Assembly: GCA_903915655.1 (NCBI GenBank)
Contig: CAIWTU010000077.1
Coordinates: 1-64,000, forward strand
DNA length: 64,000 bases
Reading direction: 5' to 3'
DNA from: an uncultured Geobacter sp.
Lineage (GTDB): Bacteria > Desulfobacterota > Desulfuromonadia > Geobacterales > Geobacteraceae
Numbering within the stretch: the first letter of the stretch is position 1; each line of letters opens with the position of its first letter. The translations under genes were made by a program, and so were the position numbers. Below, in pieces: positions 47,468 through 55,395 of this stretch. The notes beneath the pieces were generated by a model. The model saw only the letters and a program-made list of their open reading frames with translations, did no database searches and was not told the DNA's origin.

Positions 47468-48613
47468 TTATGCTTTTTTCCTAATACCGTAACATCCGAA
47501 ATAGCATATAAAGATCAGCAAGATAAGGTTCAGAAGGTCGACCCAGGTCAAGGGATCGCCGCCGAATCCGGGAACAATTGCAGCCTCGTGCAGAACTTTA
47601 ACCGCAAACCATTTCATGTAGACGACAAATGCGCCAATCCCTAAGGCATAGGTAATGATTAACCGTGCGATCCGGTTCATTGTCGGGCTCAGGGAAGTAG
47701 GTGCATTGCCGCAGCAGAGTGCCCAGAAAAGCAGGATATTGACGATCCAGACCCCGAGTTGAGCGGGCCAAAGGTTGATAGCAGGACCGATTTTTTCCAG
47801 TGCGTCGGCAGGGATCAGAACATTCTTTAGCAAAGCCAGCAGGATGAAGTAGAGACCAGTGCCAAGAATGAAGTTACCGAAGAACGCGGCCATGGCCCTT
47901 CCGGCACGGGTTTTGAAAGTACTGTACGGCCAGAGGTCCAGAACCAGGACGGTGGTGAGCCAGACGGTAATGACTGAATAAAACCAGCCGATTGCTGTGG
48001 GAAGGGCCATGAGTACCCTATCAGGAGCAGTCCAGCTTGCCAGGCATGGGTAGATCAAGGCCAAATAGCCGACAACCGTCAGAAAGAAACCGACAAATAT
48101 CTGGGCAAAGCCGACCATAGGCTGCTTCATTCCCGCATCGGTCCAGGGCCAGCCGTCCATACTGTTTGCCAAAACGCCGAAACCGTAAAAACCGATCAGA
48201 ACTATGAGACCGGCAGCACCGTGACCGGCATACTTAGTTGCACTGAATGCAGGGTCCAGCTGGCCGTAACCGAAGATCAGCAGCATCGGGATGGCAAAAC
48301 CCAGGGCCAGTGTGACAGCAGTGGTGACGATGCCTCCCATCGGCTGGCTCCTCTCGCTGAAACCATGCATGCCGAGGTTAAAACCGATAAAAACGATTAC
48401 CAAAATGGCCCAGAACAAATATGCGCCGAACGGTTGTGGATAGAATTTCCAGACCCCCACTTGCGGGTCGACGAACAACCTCCAGACACCATAGCTGATG
48501 CCATGAATAACAATGAAACTTGCGATGGCAAAACCGACCGCACCCAGTTCCAGGCCGAATGGTTTTGGGCTGGCAGCGGTGTTAGCACTTGTTGCTTCTG
48601 CTGACTGTGACAT
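47468..48613 (-). CDS. Polytopic membrane protein of unknown function, linked to butanediol dehydrogenase
   Basis: 381 residues with about ten hydrophobic helices, among them GAVGFAIASFIVIHGISYGV, LFWAILVIVFIGFNLGM and LLNLILLIFICYFGCYGI at the C-terminus. A hydrophilic N-terminus (SAEATSANTAASPKP) precedes them. Aromatic and glycine-rich helices with few charges are typical of transporters or channels. I do not recognise the family. It lies 128 bases downstream of the alcohol dehydrogenase gene, with a strong stem-loop between. An uptake role for butanediol or acetoin is an inference only. Confidence 0.75.
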   Translation of the reverse strand: MSQSAEATSANTAASPKPFGLELGAVGFAIASFIVIHGISYGVWRLFVDPQVGVWKFYPQPFGAYLFWAILVIVFIGFNLGMHGFSERSQPMGGIVTTAVTLALGFAIPMLLIFGYGQLDPAFSATKYAGHGAAGLIVLIGFYGFGVLANSMDGWPWTDAGMKQPMVGFAQIFVGFFLTVVGYLALIYPCLASWTAPDRVLMALPTAIGWFYSVITVWLTTVLVLDLWPYSTFKTRAGRAMAAFFGNFILGTGLYFILLALLKNVLIPADALEKIGPAINLWPAQLGVWIVNILLFWALCCGNAPTSLSPTMNRIARLIITYALGIGAFVVYMKWFAVKVLHEAAIVPGFGGDPLTWVDLLNLILLIFICYFGCYGIRKKA

Positions 48614-48692
48614 AATTACTCCTTTCCAGAGAAAGTAAACCTTCCAAAATAAACTTGCTTCACCCTGACGCCAAGTACTTTCAATATTTCAC

Positions 48693-48720
48693 CTTCGGGG
48701 AGGGAGACCCCTCCCCGAAG
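48693..48720 (-). other. Strong stem-loop between dehydrogenase and membrane-protein genes
   Basis: CTTCGGGGAGGG and CCCTCCCCGAAG form a perfect 12-bp stem with a 4-base loop. It starts 22 bases after the dehydrogenase stop. On the minus strand it is followed by GTGAAATATT, not a T-run, so it may be an mRNA-stabilising or partial-termination structure. Confidence 0.6.
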
Positions 48721-48741
48721 CTCGCAACTGTCTAACAGGAC

Positions 48742-49794
48742 CTAGGTAGGACTTACAATGATTTTAATGTTTGCATCCTTGTTGTTGACCAGCTCTTCGA
48801 AACCTTTCTCGATGATGTCGTCAAGCTTGATTCTGCCGGTGATGAGCGGCGCGGTTTTCAACTGGCCGCTTGCCAGCAGATTGGCAACACCCTGGAAGTC
48901 ATCAACGGTGTAGGCCAGGGTTCCGATAACAACCTTGTCGGTGGCACTGAGGTTGAAGAAGTTGAAGGAGCTGGGTTCCTCGAAGATGCCAACGATAACT
49001 GCCTTGCCATTGTTACGGATTGCCTCGATCGCTAGGGGAGCGGTGAGCTTGTTGCCGATGCACTCGAAGGAAACGTCGGCACCGACCTTGGTCAGTTTCT
49101 TGATTTCAACGATTACGTCGCACTCTTTCGGGTCAAGGATGACGTCAGCGCCGCATTCCTTGGCCAGTTTCTTGCGGGCAGCCGACATTTCAACAGCGAT
49201 AACGTAAGCACCCGCTGCCTTGGCGCACATGAGAGTGCCAAGGCCGATGGTCCCAGTGCCAAAGACCACAGCTGTCTTACCTAACAAGGAACCAGCAAGA
49301 CGGACGGCCTTGAAGCCGGTGGCGAGAGGCTCGATGAGAGCAGCTGCCTCTAGATCGAAGTTGGGCGGCAACACATAGCAGACTTCCGCCGGAACATTGA
49401 CATATTCCGCAAAAGCACCGTCAGCCATCAGGCCGGTAAAGGCGAGCTTCTGGCAGACATTGTAGCGGCCTTCGCGGCAGTTAATACAGACGCCGCAGTG
49501 CTGGCAGGCATCGGGAGCGACCAGATCGCCGACATTTACAGTGGTCACGCCTTCCCCTACTTCCACAACGGTGCCGGAGAACTCATGACCGAGAATGAGG
49601 GGAGCCTGTGACCCGGTCAGGGGATGGGGCGAGGTCGGAATGAAGATCGGGCCGGCAAGATATTCATGCAAGTCCGAACCGCAGATACCACACCAAGTAA
49701 CCTTTATCTTCACCTCACCCGGTTTCGGTGCAGACGGTTCGGGAACATTTTCAACACGGATGTCTTTTTTTGCGTACCATTTTGCTGCTTTCAT
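48742..49794 (-). CDS. Zinc-dependent 2,3-butanediol dehydrogenase-like alcohol dehydrogenase
   Basis: 350 residues of the medium-chain dehydrogenase family. Zinc ligands lie in VTWCGICGSDLHEY (catalytic Cys) and GHEFSG. Four structural-zinc cysteines sit in the CQHCGVCINCREGRYNVC segment. The NAD loop is FGTGTIGLGTLM. The sequence HEYLAGPIFIP after the catalytic Cys is typical of (R,R)-butanediol dehydrogenases. It oxidises 2,3-butanediol to acetoin or reverses that. It is downstream of the outer-membrane gene, and the start has AAAGGAG. Confidence 0.85.
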   Translation of the reverse strand: MKAAKWYAKKDIRVENVPEPSAPKPGEVKIKVTWCGICGSDLHEYLAGPIFIPTSPHPLTGSQAPLILGHEFSGTVVEVGEGVTTVNVGDLVAPDACQHCGVCINCREGRYNVCQKLAFTGLMADGAFAEYVNVPAEVCYVLPPNFDLEAAALIEPLATGFKAVRLAGSLLGKTAVVFGTGTIGLGTLMCAKAAGAYVIAVEMSAARKKLAKECGADVILDPKECDVIVEIKKLTKVGADVSFECIGNKLTAPLAIEAIRNNGKAVIVGIFEEPSSFNFFNLSATDKVVIGTLAYTVDDFQGVANLLASGQLKTAPLITGRIKLDDIIEKGFEELVNNKDANIKIIVSPT

Positions 49795-49939
49795 ACCTGA
49801 ATCTCCTTTATTGGTTATTTTGTAGCTCGCTGAGTAGAAGCACAACCTGTGTTAGCCTGCCGCAATCCGCTTCGCGAACCGTTAGGCAGTAGTGTGGGCA
49901 CGGCATGCGTTACAAAAGACATGCCCTGCTGTCATCCGA

Positions 49940-50818
49940 CTAGAACGTCCAGATAAATCTTGCGTAGCCTGCGTTCGTCTTGGTGGTATTTCTGCCCGTG
50001 ACACCTGCTTCATACCAGAGGGCGAGGCTTGCTCTATCGCTTACCTTGAACTGGTTGCCAATACCCAATGCAACTTCTGACTGGCCCGGGGTATTTATTC
50101 CGCTCGTTCGATTTTTTCCACTTTCCGTCGTCTGGTAGTCAACCTTGAAGAATGGCTCAAGCTGACTCATGAGTTTGTAAGTAAAGACCGCATTTGCAAA
50201 GAATACATTACCCTGCGCGGAGTCAACGTCCCCGTTCTTGGCGTCGCCCATTAACTTGTAGCCGAAGTCGCCATCAAAGGCGAAATTGCCAAGGACATAG
50301 TTGGTCATGTAGGCAAGACTATGATTCCAGGAATGCCCAGAAAGGTTATCGCTGCCGATTGGCAGATACAGCCAGTACTCCAGAACATTAGTCCAGCTTT
50401 TGGTCGGCTTCCACCAAGCCACAAGTCCAGTCTGGCCATCGATCATACCGGTATCGCTAGAGTTGCTTTTCATTTGAAGGCTTCCGAAACCTAACACCCC
50501 TTCCCACAGGAAACCGAAATTATCCAGCCCCTCAATATTGAAAATGTGAACGAACTTGTTAATGTTCAAAAAAAGGCTCCGCGCATCGCTCTGGCCATTC
50601 CACGCACTTCCTTCGTCCCTATATGTGTTATAGGAAAGCAAAAGATTAAGGCCGTCCTTCGGTATTTCTTTTCCCACCGGCAACTGGTATTCATGAGGCC
50701 CAATAACACTGTAGGGAATAGTACCCGCATCCGCTTTGCTTGAAACACCCGCCAGGAATACACCTGCCAAAGCCGCAACGATAACGGCAAAGGACACTCT
50801 CTTCTGTATGAAACTCAT
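49940..50818 (-). CDS. Outer-membrane beta-barrel protein (MetA-degradation/SphA-type channel)
   Basis: 292 residues. A signal peptide (AVIVAALAGVFLAGVSSKADA) is followed by repeated amphipathic strands with aromatic ends (NVLEYWLYLPIG, FFKVDYQTTES) and a C-terminal Phe, the usual outer-membrane signature. The opening GPHEYQLPVGKEIPKDG resembles the phenol_MetA_deg family, which often accompanies catabolic genes. It may admit butanediol, acetoin or an alcohol; the substrate is inferred from the operon only. It lies 49 bases after the SDR gene. Confidence 0.72.
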   Translation of the reverse strand: MSFIQKRVSFAVIVAALAGVFLAGVSSKADAGTIPYSVIGPHEYQLPVGKEIPKDGLNLLLSYNTYRDEGSAWNGQSDARSLFLNINKFVHIFNIEGLDNFGFLWEGVLGFGSLQMKSNSSDTGMIDGQTGLVAWWKPTKSWTNVLEYWLYLPIGSDNLSGHSWNHSLAYMTNYVLGNFAFDGDFGYKLMGDAKNGDVDSAQGNVFFANAVFTYKLMSQLEPFFKVDYQTTESGKNRTSGINTPGQSEVALGIGNQFKVSDRASLALWYEAGVTGRNTTKTNAGYARFIWTF

Positions 50819-50867
50819 AAACCCCCCCTGTTCAATTAATTTGTTTTTGCGCCTTTCAGCCCAATGC

Positions 50868-51665
50868 TTAATTCATTACAATACCACCATCGATCATTAC
50901 CGACTGACCAGTCATGTAGTCGGCATCACTGGAAGCCAGGTACGATACGAAGCAGGCCACTTCTTCCGGCACCCCTACGGTTCCCGCTGTGATGAGCTTG
51001 GTGTACTCTTTCAAGACTTCGCCTTTTCCCATGCCGAGGTACGGGCCCATTTTCTCATCGATGAGCGTCCACATATCGGTACCGACGATTCCCGGACAGT
51101 AAGCGTTGACATTGATTTTGTGAGGTCCGAGCTCTTTGGCCAGTGCCTGTGTGAAACCCCTGACGGCAAATTTGGAAGCGCTGTAGGCGGCAAGAATGGC
51201 GAAACCGGAGTGCGCCGCAATACTGGCACAATTGATGATTTTACCGCCAGAACCCATTGTCCCGTTGTGTCCCTGCTTGATCATTTGCCTGGCAGCCGCT
51301 GTGTCACAGAGGAATACGCCCGTGGTATTCACCTCCATTATCTTGTTCCACTCTTCGGCGGTCATCTCAATGCTCATCTTGATATTGGCAATTCCAGCGT
51401 TTGCCACCATGATATCCAGTTTGCCGAATTTCGCTACCGTTTTGTCGACCAGTTCATTCACTTGGTCAGTTTTGGTAACATCGGTTTGAATGGCCATCGA
51501 TTTGCCGCCCATGGCTTCTATCTCCGCCGCAACCTTCTGAGCATTCTCAATATTGATGTCACTCACCACGACAGCAGCCCCATCCTGAGCCAATCTCATG
51601 GCGAGTCCCCTGCCGATTCCGCGACCAGATCCTGTTACAACAGCAACTTTCCCATTCAACTTCAT
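50868..51665 (-). CDS. Acetoin(diacetyl) reductase-like short-chain dehydrogenase
   Basis: 265 residues. The NAD loop TGSGRGIGRG is near residue 12, NAGIA follows, and the catalytic Ser and Tyr-x3-Lys are in NCASIAAHSGFA and AAYSASKFAVRG. It matches the BudC-type reductases in length and in the PGIVGTDMWTLIDEKM segment. It interconverts acetoin and butanediol, or diacetyl and acetoin. The start has AAAGGAG. It is the first coding gene after the activator palindrome and a candidate -24/-12 promoter. Confidence 0.83.
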   Translation of the reverse strand: MKLNGKVAVVTGSGRGIGRGLAMRLAQDGAAVVVSDINIENAQKVAAEIEAMGGKSMAIQTDVTKTDQVNELVDKTVAKFGKLDIMVANAGIANIKMSIEMTAEEWNKIMEVNTTGVFLCDTAAARQMIKQGHNGTMGSGGKIINCASIAAHSGFAILAAYSASKFAVRGFTQALAKELGPHKINVNAYCPGIVGTDMWTLIDEKMGPYLGMGKGEVLKEYTKLITAGTVGVPEEVACFVSYLASSDADYMTGQSVMIDGGIVMN

Positions 51666-51753
51666 AACTCACACTCCTTTTGTTGATAGTATTCCCATCT
51701 CAATGATGATGGCCTGTTCAGAATTACGTCCTGATTTGCATCCGGTGCTTGAT

Positions 51754-51793
51754 GAAAAAAATGGGTGGTGAAAGAGGGAGGTTTTCACCACCC
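51754..51793 (-). terminator. Intrinsic terminator in the leader of the acetoin reductase operon
   Basis: On the minus strand GGGTGGTGAAA and TTTCACCACCC form a perfect 11-bp stem with a 9-base loop, then ATTTTTTT. It lies 90-130 bases before the SDR start and downstream of the candidate -24/-12 promoter, so it is inside the leader of the operon it should block. This suggests attenuation or a short RNA made upstream. Confidence 0.75.
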
Positions 51794-51883
51794 CAACACC
51801 ATGATGTGGTGGAATAAGATGGCCCCTATATGTTTCTCGCAACTGTTTAAAATTTAATAGAACACCTTTTTATTTATTACTAA

Positions 51884-51900
51884 TACAACTCTCGTTCCAA
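51884..51900 (-). promoter_or_regulatory. Sigma-54 (-24/-12) promoter candidate of the acetoin reductase operon
   Basis: TTGGAACGAGAGTTGTA on the minus strand agrees with TTGGCACGNNNNTTGCW at all defined positions but two (C5 to A, and the -12 C to T). The changed -12 C weakens it. Transcription would start near 51873, giving a leader of about 208 bases containing the terminator hairpin. Confidence 0.55.
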
Positions 51901-51911
51901 GTGATTCTTGG

Positions 51912-51928
51912 AGTTTCATTTTGAAACT
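51912..51928. repeat. Perfect inverted repeat next to the -24 element
   Basis: AGTTTCATTTTGAAACT has 7-bp arms and a 3-base centre. It sits 12 bases upstream of the -24 element, so a bound protein could block or help sigma-54 polymerase. No match to other motifs in the window. Confidence 0.4.
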
Positions 51929-52040
51929 TAACCTTACGTAACTACAGATCTTTTTTGGCATGCAGATGAACCAAGTCTCTTATTTTCTCTATTCAACTTT
52001 TAGAAACTGTTTAATAATCACTCAAACACGCCACAAGGCA

Positions 52041-52067
52041 TGCGACAGGTGTCTCATGAGTGTCTCA
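52041..52067. promoter_or_regulatory. Upstream activator palindrome of the acetoin reductase operon
   Basis: TGCGACAGGTGTCTCA (52041-52056) is nearly identical to the reverse complement of the aco site at 36622-36637. A third half-site TGTCTCA follows at 52061-52067. It lies about 170-190 bases upstream of the predicted start of transcription. Confidence 0.7.
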
Positions 52068-52419
52068 TCTCTAGACGACTGCTTTATTGCTAAACTTTGG
52101 TTTTGATGACATTAAATTGATCAGTAAAAAGGGGTGTGTAACCGAAAATTGATCACCTTGAGTAATCGGCGGATAGAGTGGAATCATGTGGGAATACATT
52201 AAAAGGGGACATTGTGATTAGCATTGGCATTGAAGATTTCGATATTTTGATCGTTTTATGTTGGGAATAGACAGCCCCTCCGTATTAAACGGAACCCCCT
52301 TTTTTACGAAAAGAACGGTTCTCGTTCTATCTGCAGTTTTTTACGTGAGCCACCGGATCAACATCGCTCTGAAGGTCGTACATTTTTGCGGAAAAACGAA
52401 GAAGAGAGCTGAAGAAGCT
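52068..52419. other. Intergenic region between the activator sites and the end of nuoN
   Basis: No gene recognised. A small stem-loop (TCCGT/ACGGA, then ACCCCCTTTTTT) near 52277-52302 could end plus-strand transcripts, but no plus-strand gene precedes it. Confidence 0.4.
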
Positions 52420-52424
52420 TCAGC
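52396..52424 (-). terminator. Possible terminator overlapping the nuoN stop
   Basis: GCTGAAG and CTTCAGC form a perfect 7-bp stem with a 3-base loop (52408-52424) that includes the nuoN stop. On the minus strand it is followed by TCTCTTCTTCGTTTTTCC. It fits the end of the nuo operon. Confidence 0.5.
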
Positions 52425-53832
52425 GGAGGATCGAGTCGATCAGCTCCAATAGCGGGCCGGGATAAACCCCTAGGAGGAGGATAACGGCCGAGGTGGCGCA
52501 GAGGGCGATCATTTCGCTAACGGTTGCCTGATTGGAGAGTTTCTCCCCATCAGCTGGTTGCATATAAAGGAGAGCCACCACCCTCAGGTAGTAATAGACC
52601 GAAATCAGCGCGGTGATGATTCCGATTACGGCAAGGGGAAGCTCATTCCCCTTGAGCGCGGCCGCAAAAATGGCAAACTTCCCGATGAACCCCGCTGTCG
52701 GAGGAATACCGGCAAGGGCGAACATGGAGAGGGCAAGGACTCCCCCTTGAAGGGGGCGGCTAAAACCAACCCCCCGAAAATCCTCAACATCCTCCAACCG
52801 GTTTTCCCCGGTCAGCGAGGAGATTGCGCCGAAGGCGGAGAGGTTCATCGCCGTATAGATAACGACATAGAGAATAACTGCCGCAAAACCTTCCCGGATG
52901 CCCGTCAGTAAGGCCAGCGTCAGATACCCCATCTGGGCTATGGAAGAATATGCCAGCATCCGCTTCAAATTCTGTTGCCGCAGCGCTGCCAGGTTACCGA
53001 GGACCATGGAAAAGAGAGAGAGGCAGCAGAGCGGGGTATGCAGCATGGAAATGCCCGACCCCATCGCAGGGAGGAGGAGTAGCAGTGCCGCAAAACCTGC
53101 CGCCTTGGAGCCGGTGGAAAGGAATGCGACAACCGGTGTCGGGGCCCCCTGATAGACATCGGGCGTCCAAAGGTGCGCCGGGACGAGCGAGACCTTGAAG
53201 GCAAGCCCCATCAGGAGGAAGCCCCACCCCGCATAGGCAACAGGAACAGTTTTGCCTCCGGAGGCTACACTCTTCATTGCAGCGTTGATCTCCAGCGTAC
53301 CGACTCCGGCGTAGAGCAGAGCAATACCGAAGGCTATCAAGGCGGCGCTTACCGCCCCCTGCAGGAGATATTTCAGTCCGGCCTCGGTGGAATCCGGGCT
53401 GTTCCGGTCAATGGCGGTAAGTATGTAAAAGGCAAAGGTGAGCCCTTCCAGCCCGAGGAAAAGATTCAACAGGTTGGCGGATGTGGCAAGCACTACCATG
53501 CCGAAGGTTGCAAAGAGCACCGTTGCCGGATACTCCTCACCATGGATACCCCGACGCTTGTTATAGTCATGGGAAAGGAGGAGTGTGATCAGAGCAGTCA
53601 GTGAAAAGAGGAGAATGAAAAACCTGGCAAAAGGGGTGAATGCGATTCCCAAAAGCGGCGCTACCGGTAGCGGAGGGGTCCGCAGCGTCCAGAGGGCGGA
53701 AGCGAGGAGGAGAATCACGCCGGTAATTGTGCCATGTCGACCGGGGACGAAAGCACCGAGCAGCAATACGAAAATGATCCCCGCTGCAATGATGATAAGC
53801 GGCATGGAAGCCCAGATATCAGCCGAAATCAT
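52420..53832 (-). CDS. nuoN: NADH-quinone oxidoreductase subunit N
   Basis: 470 residues with about 14 membrane helices. LKYLLQGAVSAALIAFGIAL and VSLVPAHLWTPDVYQGAPTP hold the lysines of the proton channel, and MLAYSSIAQMGYL is the Mrp-antiporter signature. It is one of three antiporter-like proton-pumping subunits. It overlaps nuoM by 4 bases and is the last gene of the operon. Confidence 0.94.
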   Translation of the reverse strand: MISADIWASMPLIIIAAGIIFVLLLGAFVPGRHGTITGVILLLASALWTLRTPPLPVAPLLGIAFTPFARFFILLFSLTALITLLLSHDYNKRRGIHGEEYPATVLFATFGMVVLATSANLLNLFLGLEGLTFAFYILTAIDRNSPDSTEAGLKYLLQGAVSAALIAFGIALLYAGVGTLEINAAMKSVASGGKTVPVAYAGWGFLLMGLAFKVSLVPAHLWTPDVYQGAPTPVVAFLSTGSKAAGFAALLLLLPAMGSGISMLHTPLCCLSLFSMVLGNLAALRQQNLKRMLAYSSIAQMGYLTLALLTGIREGFAAVILYVVIYTAMNLSAFGAISSLTGENRLEDVEDFRGVGFSRPLQGGVLALSMFALAGIPPTAGFIGKFAIFAAALKGNELPLAVIGIITALISVYYYLRVVALLYMQPADGEKLSNQATVSEMIALCATSAVILLLGVYPGPLLELIDSILR

Positions 53833-55322
53833 GGCATTCCTCCCACAAGAAGCTGGACGGGAACTCTGATCAGGTCGAGCAGCGGCGCCGGGTAAACCCC
53901 CAGGAAAACAATGATTATGGCAAATAAAGACAATGTGAACCCTTCACGCAGGGATATATCTCTCATTTCCTCGGCTCTCCCTCCCTGCTCAAAAAGCACC
54001 TTCTGTACCATCCGGAGTGTATAGACCAGGATCGGCACGACTCCAGAGAAAGCAAGGGTTGCCATCCAGGGGGAGACCCTGTAAACACCGATCAGAATCA
54101 GTAATTCTCCGACAAAATTATTCAGTCCAGGCAAGCCAAGGGACGCAAGAGAAACCAGCAGAAAAAAGACAGAGAAGTATGGCGCCCTCCCCCAGATCCC
54201 ACCGAAGGCGTCAACGTCAGTGCTCTGCATTCTTTCTTCCAGCATCCCCACCAGAACAAACAGGCACCCTGTCGTGATGCCATGATTCACCATCTGCAGG
54301 ACCGAACCGGAGAGGGAGAGAGGTGTCCAGGCCGCAATTCCGAGGACGATAAAACCCATATGCCCGAAGCTGGAATAGGCGACCACCCTTTTCAGATCCC
54401 CCTGGGAATAAGCAATCCAGGAAGCGTAAATTATACCGGCAACTGCAAGGGCTAGCAGCAGAGGGGTAAACAAAGGGAGAGCAGAAGGAAAGAGGGGATA
54501 GGCAAAGCGTATCAGTCCGTAGGCGCCTGTCTTGGCCAGCAGCGCCGCCAGAATCAGACTCCCTGCAACCGGCGCATCGGCATAGGTATCAGGAAGCCAG
54601 ATATGAACCGGGAAAATCGGAATCTTTATGGCAAAGGCAAGCAGGAATGCTCCGAACAGCCAGGCTGCCGCTGCGGGTTCCAGTGCGGTATGGAGCAGCT
54701 CGACAAGGGCAAAGGTATAGCGCCCGGTCTGGTCGCCATGTATCAGGTAGAGGGCGATTATCGCCAGAAGCATAAGGAGTGAACCTGCCAGGGTAAAGAT
54801 GAAAAACTTCAGAGCGGAATAAACCGGCCGCCCTCTCCCCCAGAGAGAGATGAGAAAGAAGATGGGAATTAGCATCACTTCCCAGAAAAGGTAAAAGAGA
54901 AAGAGATCAAGGGAGAGGAATACGCCCATGATCCCGGTTTCAATAAGAAGAATAAGCGCATAATAGAAAGCGAGATGTTTTGCGACCGGCTGGCGGGAAA
55001 CCAGCACGGCAATAAAGATGATGAATGCGGTGAGCAGCACCAGGAGCATGCTTATTCCATCCAGACCCAGAGTGTAGCGGATGCCGAACTGCTCTATCCA
55101 GGGAAGATCCTGGTAGATAAAGAAACCTGGCCGGAATGAATTACCTGCTGGATCGATGGGCGCCATCGCACAGAGCCATCCCGTCAGCCCGAGCTCAAGG
55201 CCCGAAACTGCCAGCCCCAACATTCTGCACCAGTGGTCCCTGTTCCGTAAGAGCAGCATAACCGCACTGCCCAGCAGTGGCAGAAAGAGCAAAATTGTAA
55301 GTATCGGAGAGTTATTTAACAC
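53829..55322 (-). CDS. nuoM: NADH-quinone oxidoreductase subunit M
   Basis: 497 residues, about 14 helices. YFLFWEVMLIPIFFLI-type helix 5 carries the key glutamate (FYLFWEVMLIP). The channel motif FPVHIWLPDTYADAPV and VVAYSSFGHMGFIVLG are intact. A proton-pumping antiporter-like subunit, it overlaps nuoN by 4 bases and follows nuoL by 73 bases. Confidence 0.94.
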   Translation of the reverse strand: MLNNSPILTILLFLPLLGSAVMLLLRNRDHWCRMLGLAVSGLELGLTGWLCAMAPIDPAGNSFRPGFFIYQDLPWIEQFGIRYTLGLDGISMLLVLLTAFIIFIAVLVSRQPVAKHLAFYYALILLIETGIMGVFLSLDLFLFYLFWEVMLIPIFFLISLWGRGRPVYSALKFFIFTLAGSLLMLLAIIALYLIHGDQTGRYTFALVELLHTALEPAAAAWLFGAFLLAFAIKIPIFPVHIWLPDTYADAPVAGSLILAALLAKTGAYGLIRFAYPLFPSALPLFTPLLLALAVAGIIYASWIAYSQGDLKRVVAYSSFGHMGFIVLGIAAWTPLSLSGSVLQMVNHGITTGCLFVLVGMLEERMQSTDVDAFGGIWGRAPYFSVFFLLVSLASLGLPGLNNFVGELLILIGVYRVSPWMATLAFSGVVPILVYTLRMVQKVLFEQGGRAEEMRDISLREGFTLSLFAIIIVFLGVYPAPLLDLIRVPVQLLVGGMP

Positions 55323-55395
55323 TCTATCACCTGTTTCGAGATGCGAGCCGGGTTGGATTTTCGGCTCATTGAACTACCAATATTTGAATCGGGTT

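Noticed and set aside
51736-51752. -24/-12 element AAGCACCGGATGCA close to the SDR gene
   Set aside because: The two boxes are two bases too close; the element at 51884-51900 has the right spacing.
52277-52302. Terminator on the plus strand
   Set aside because: The stem has only five pairs, and no plus-strand gene leads into it.
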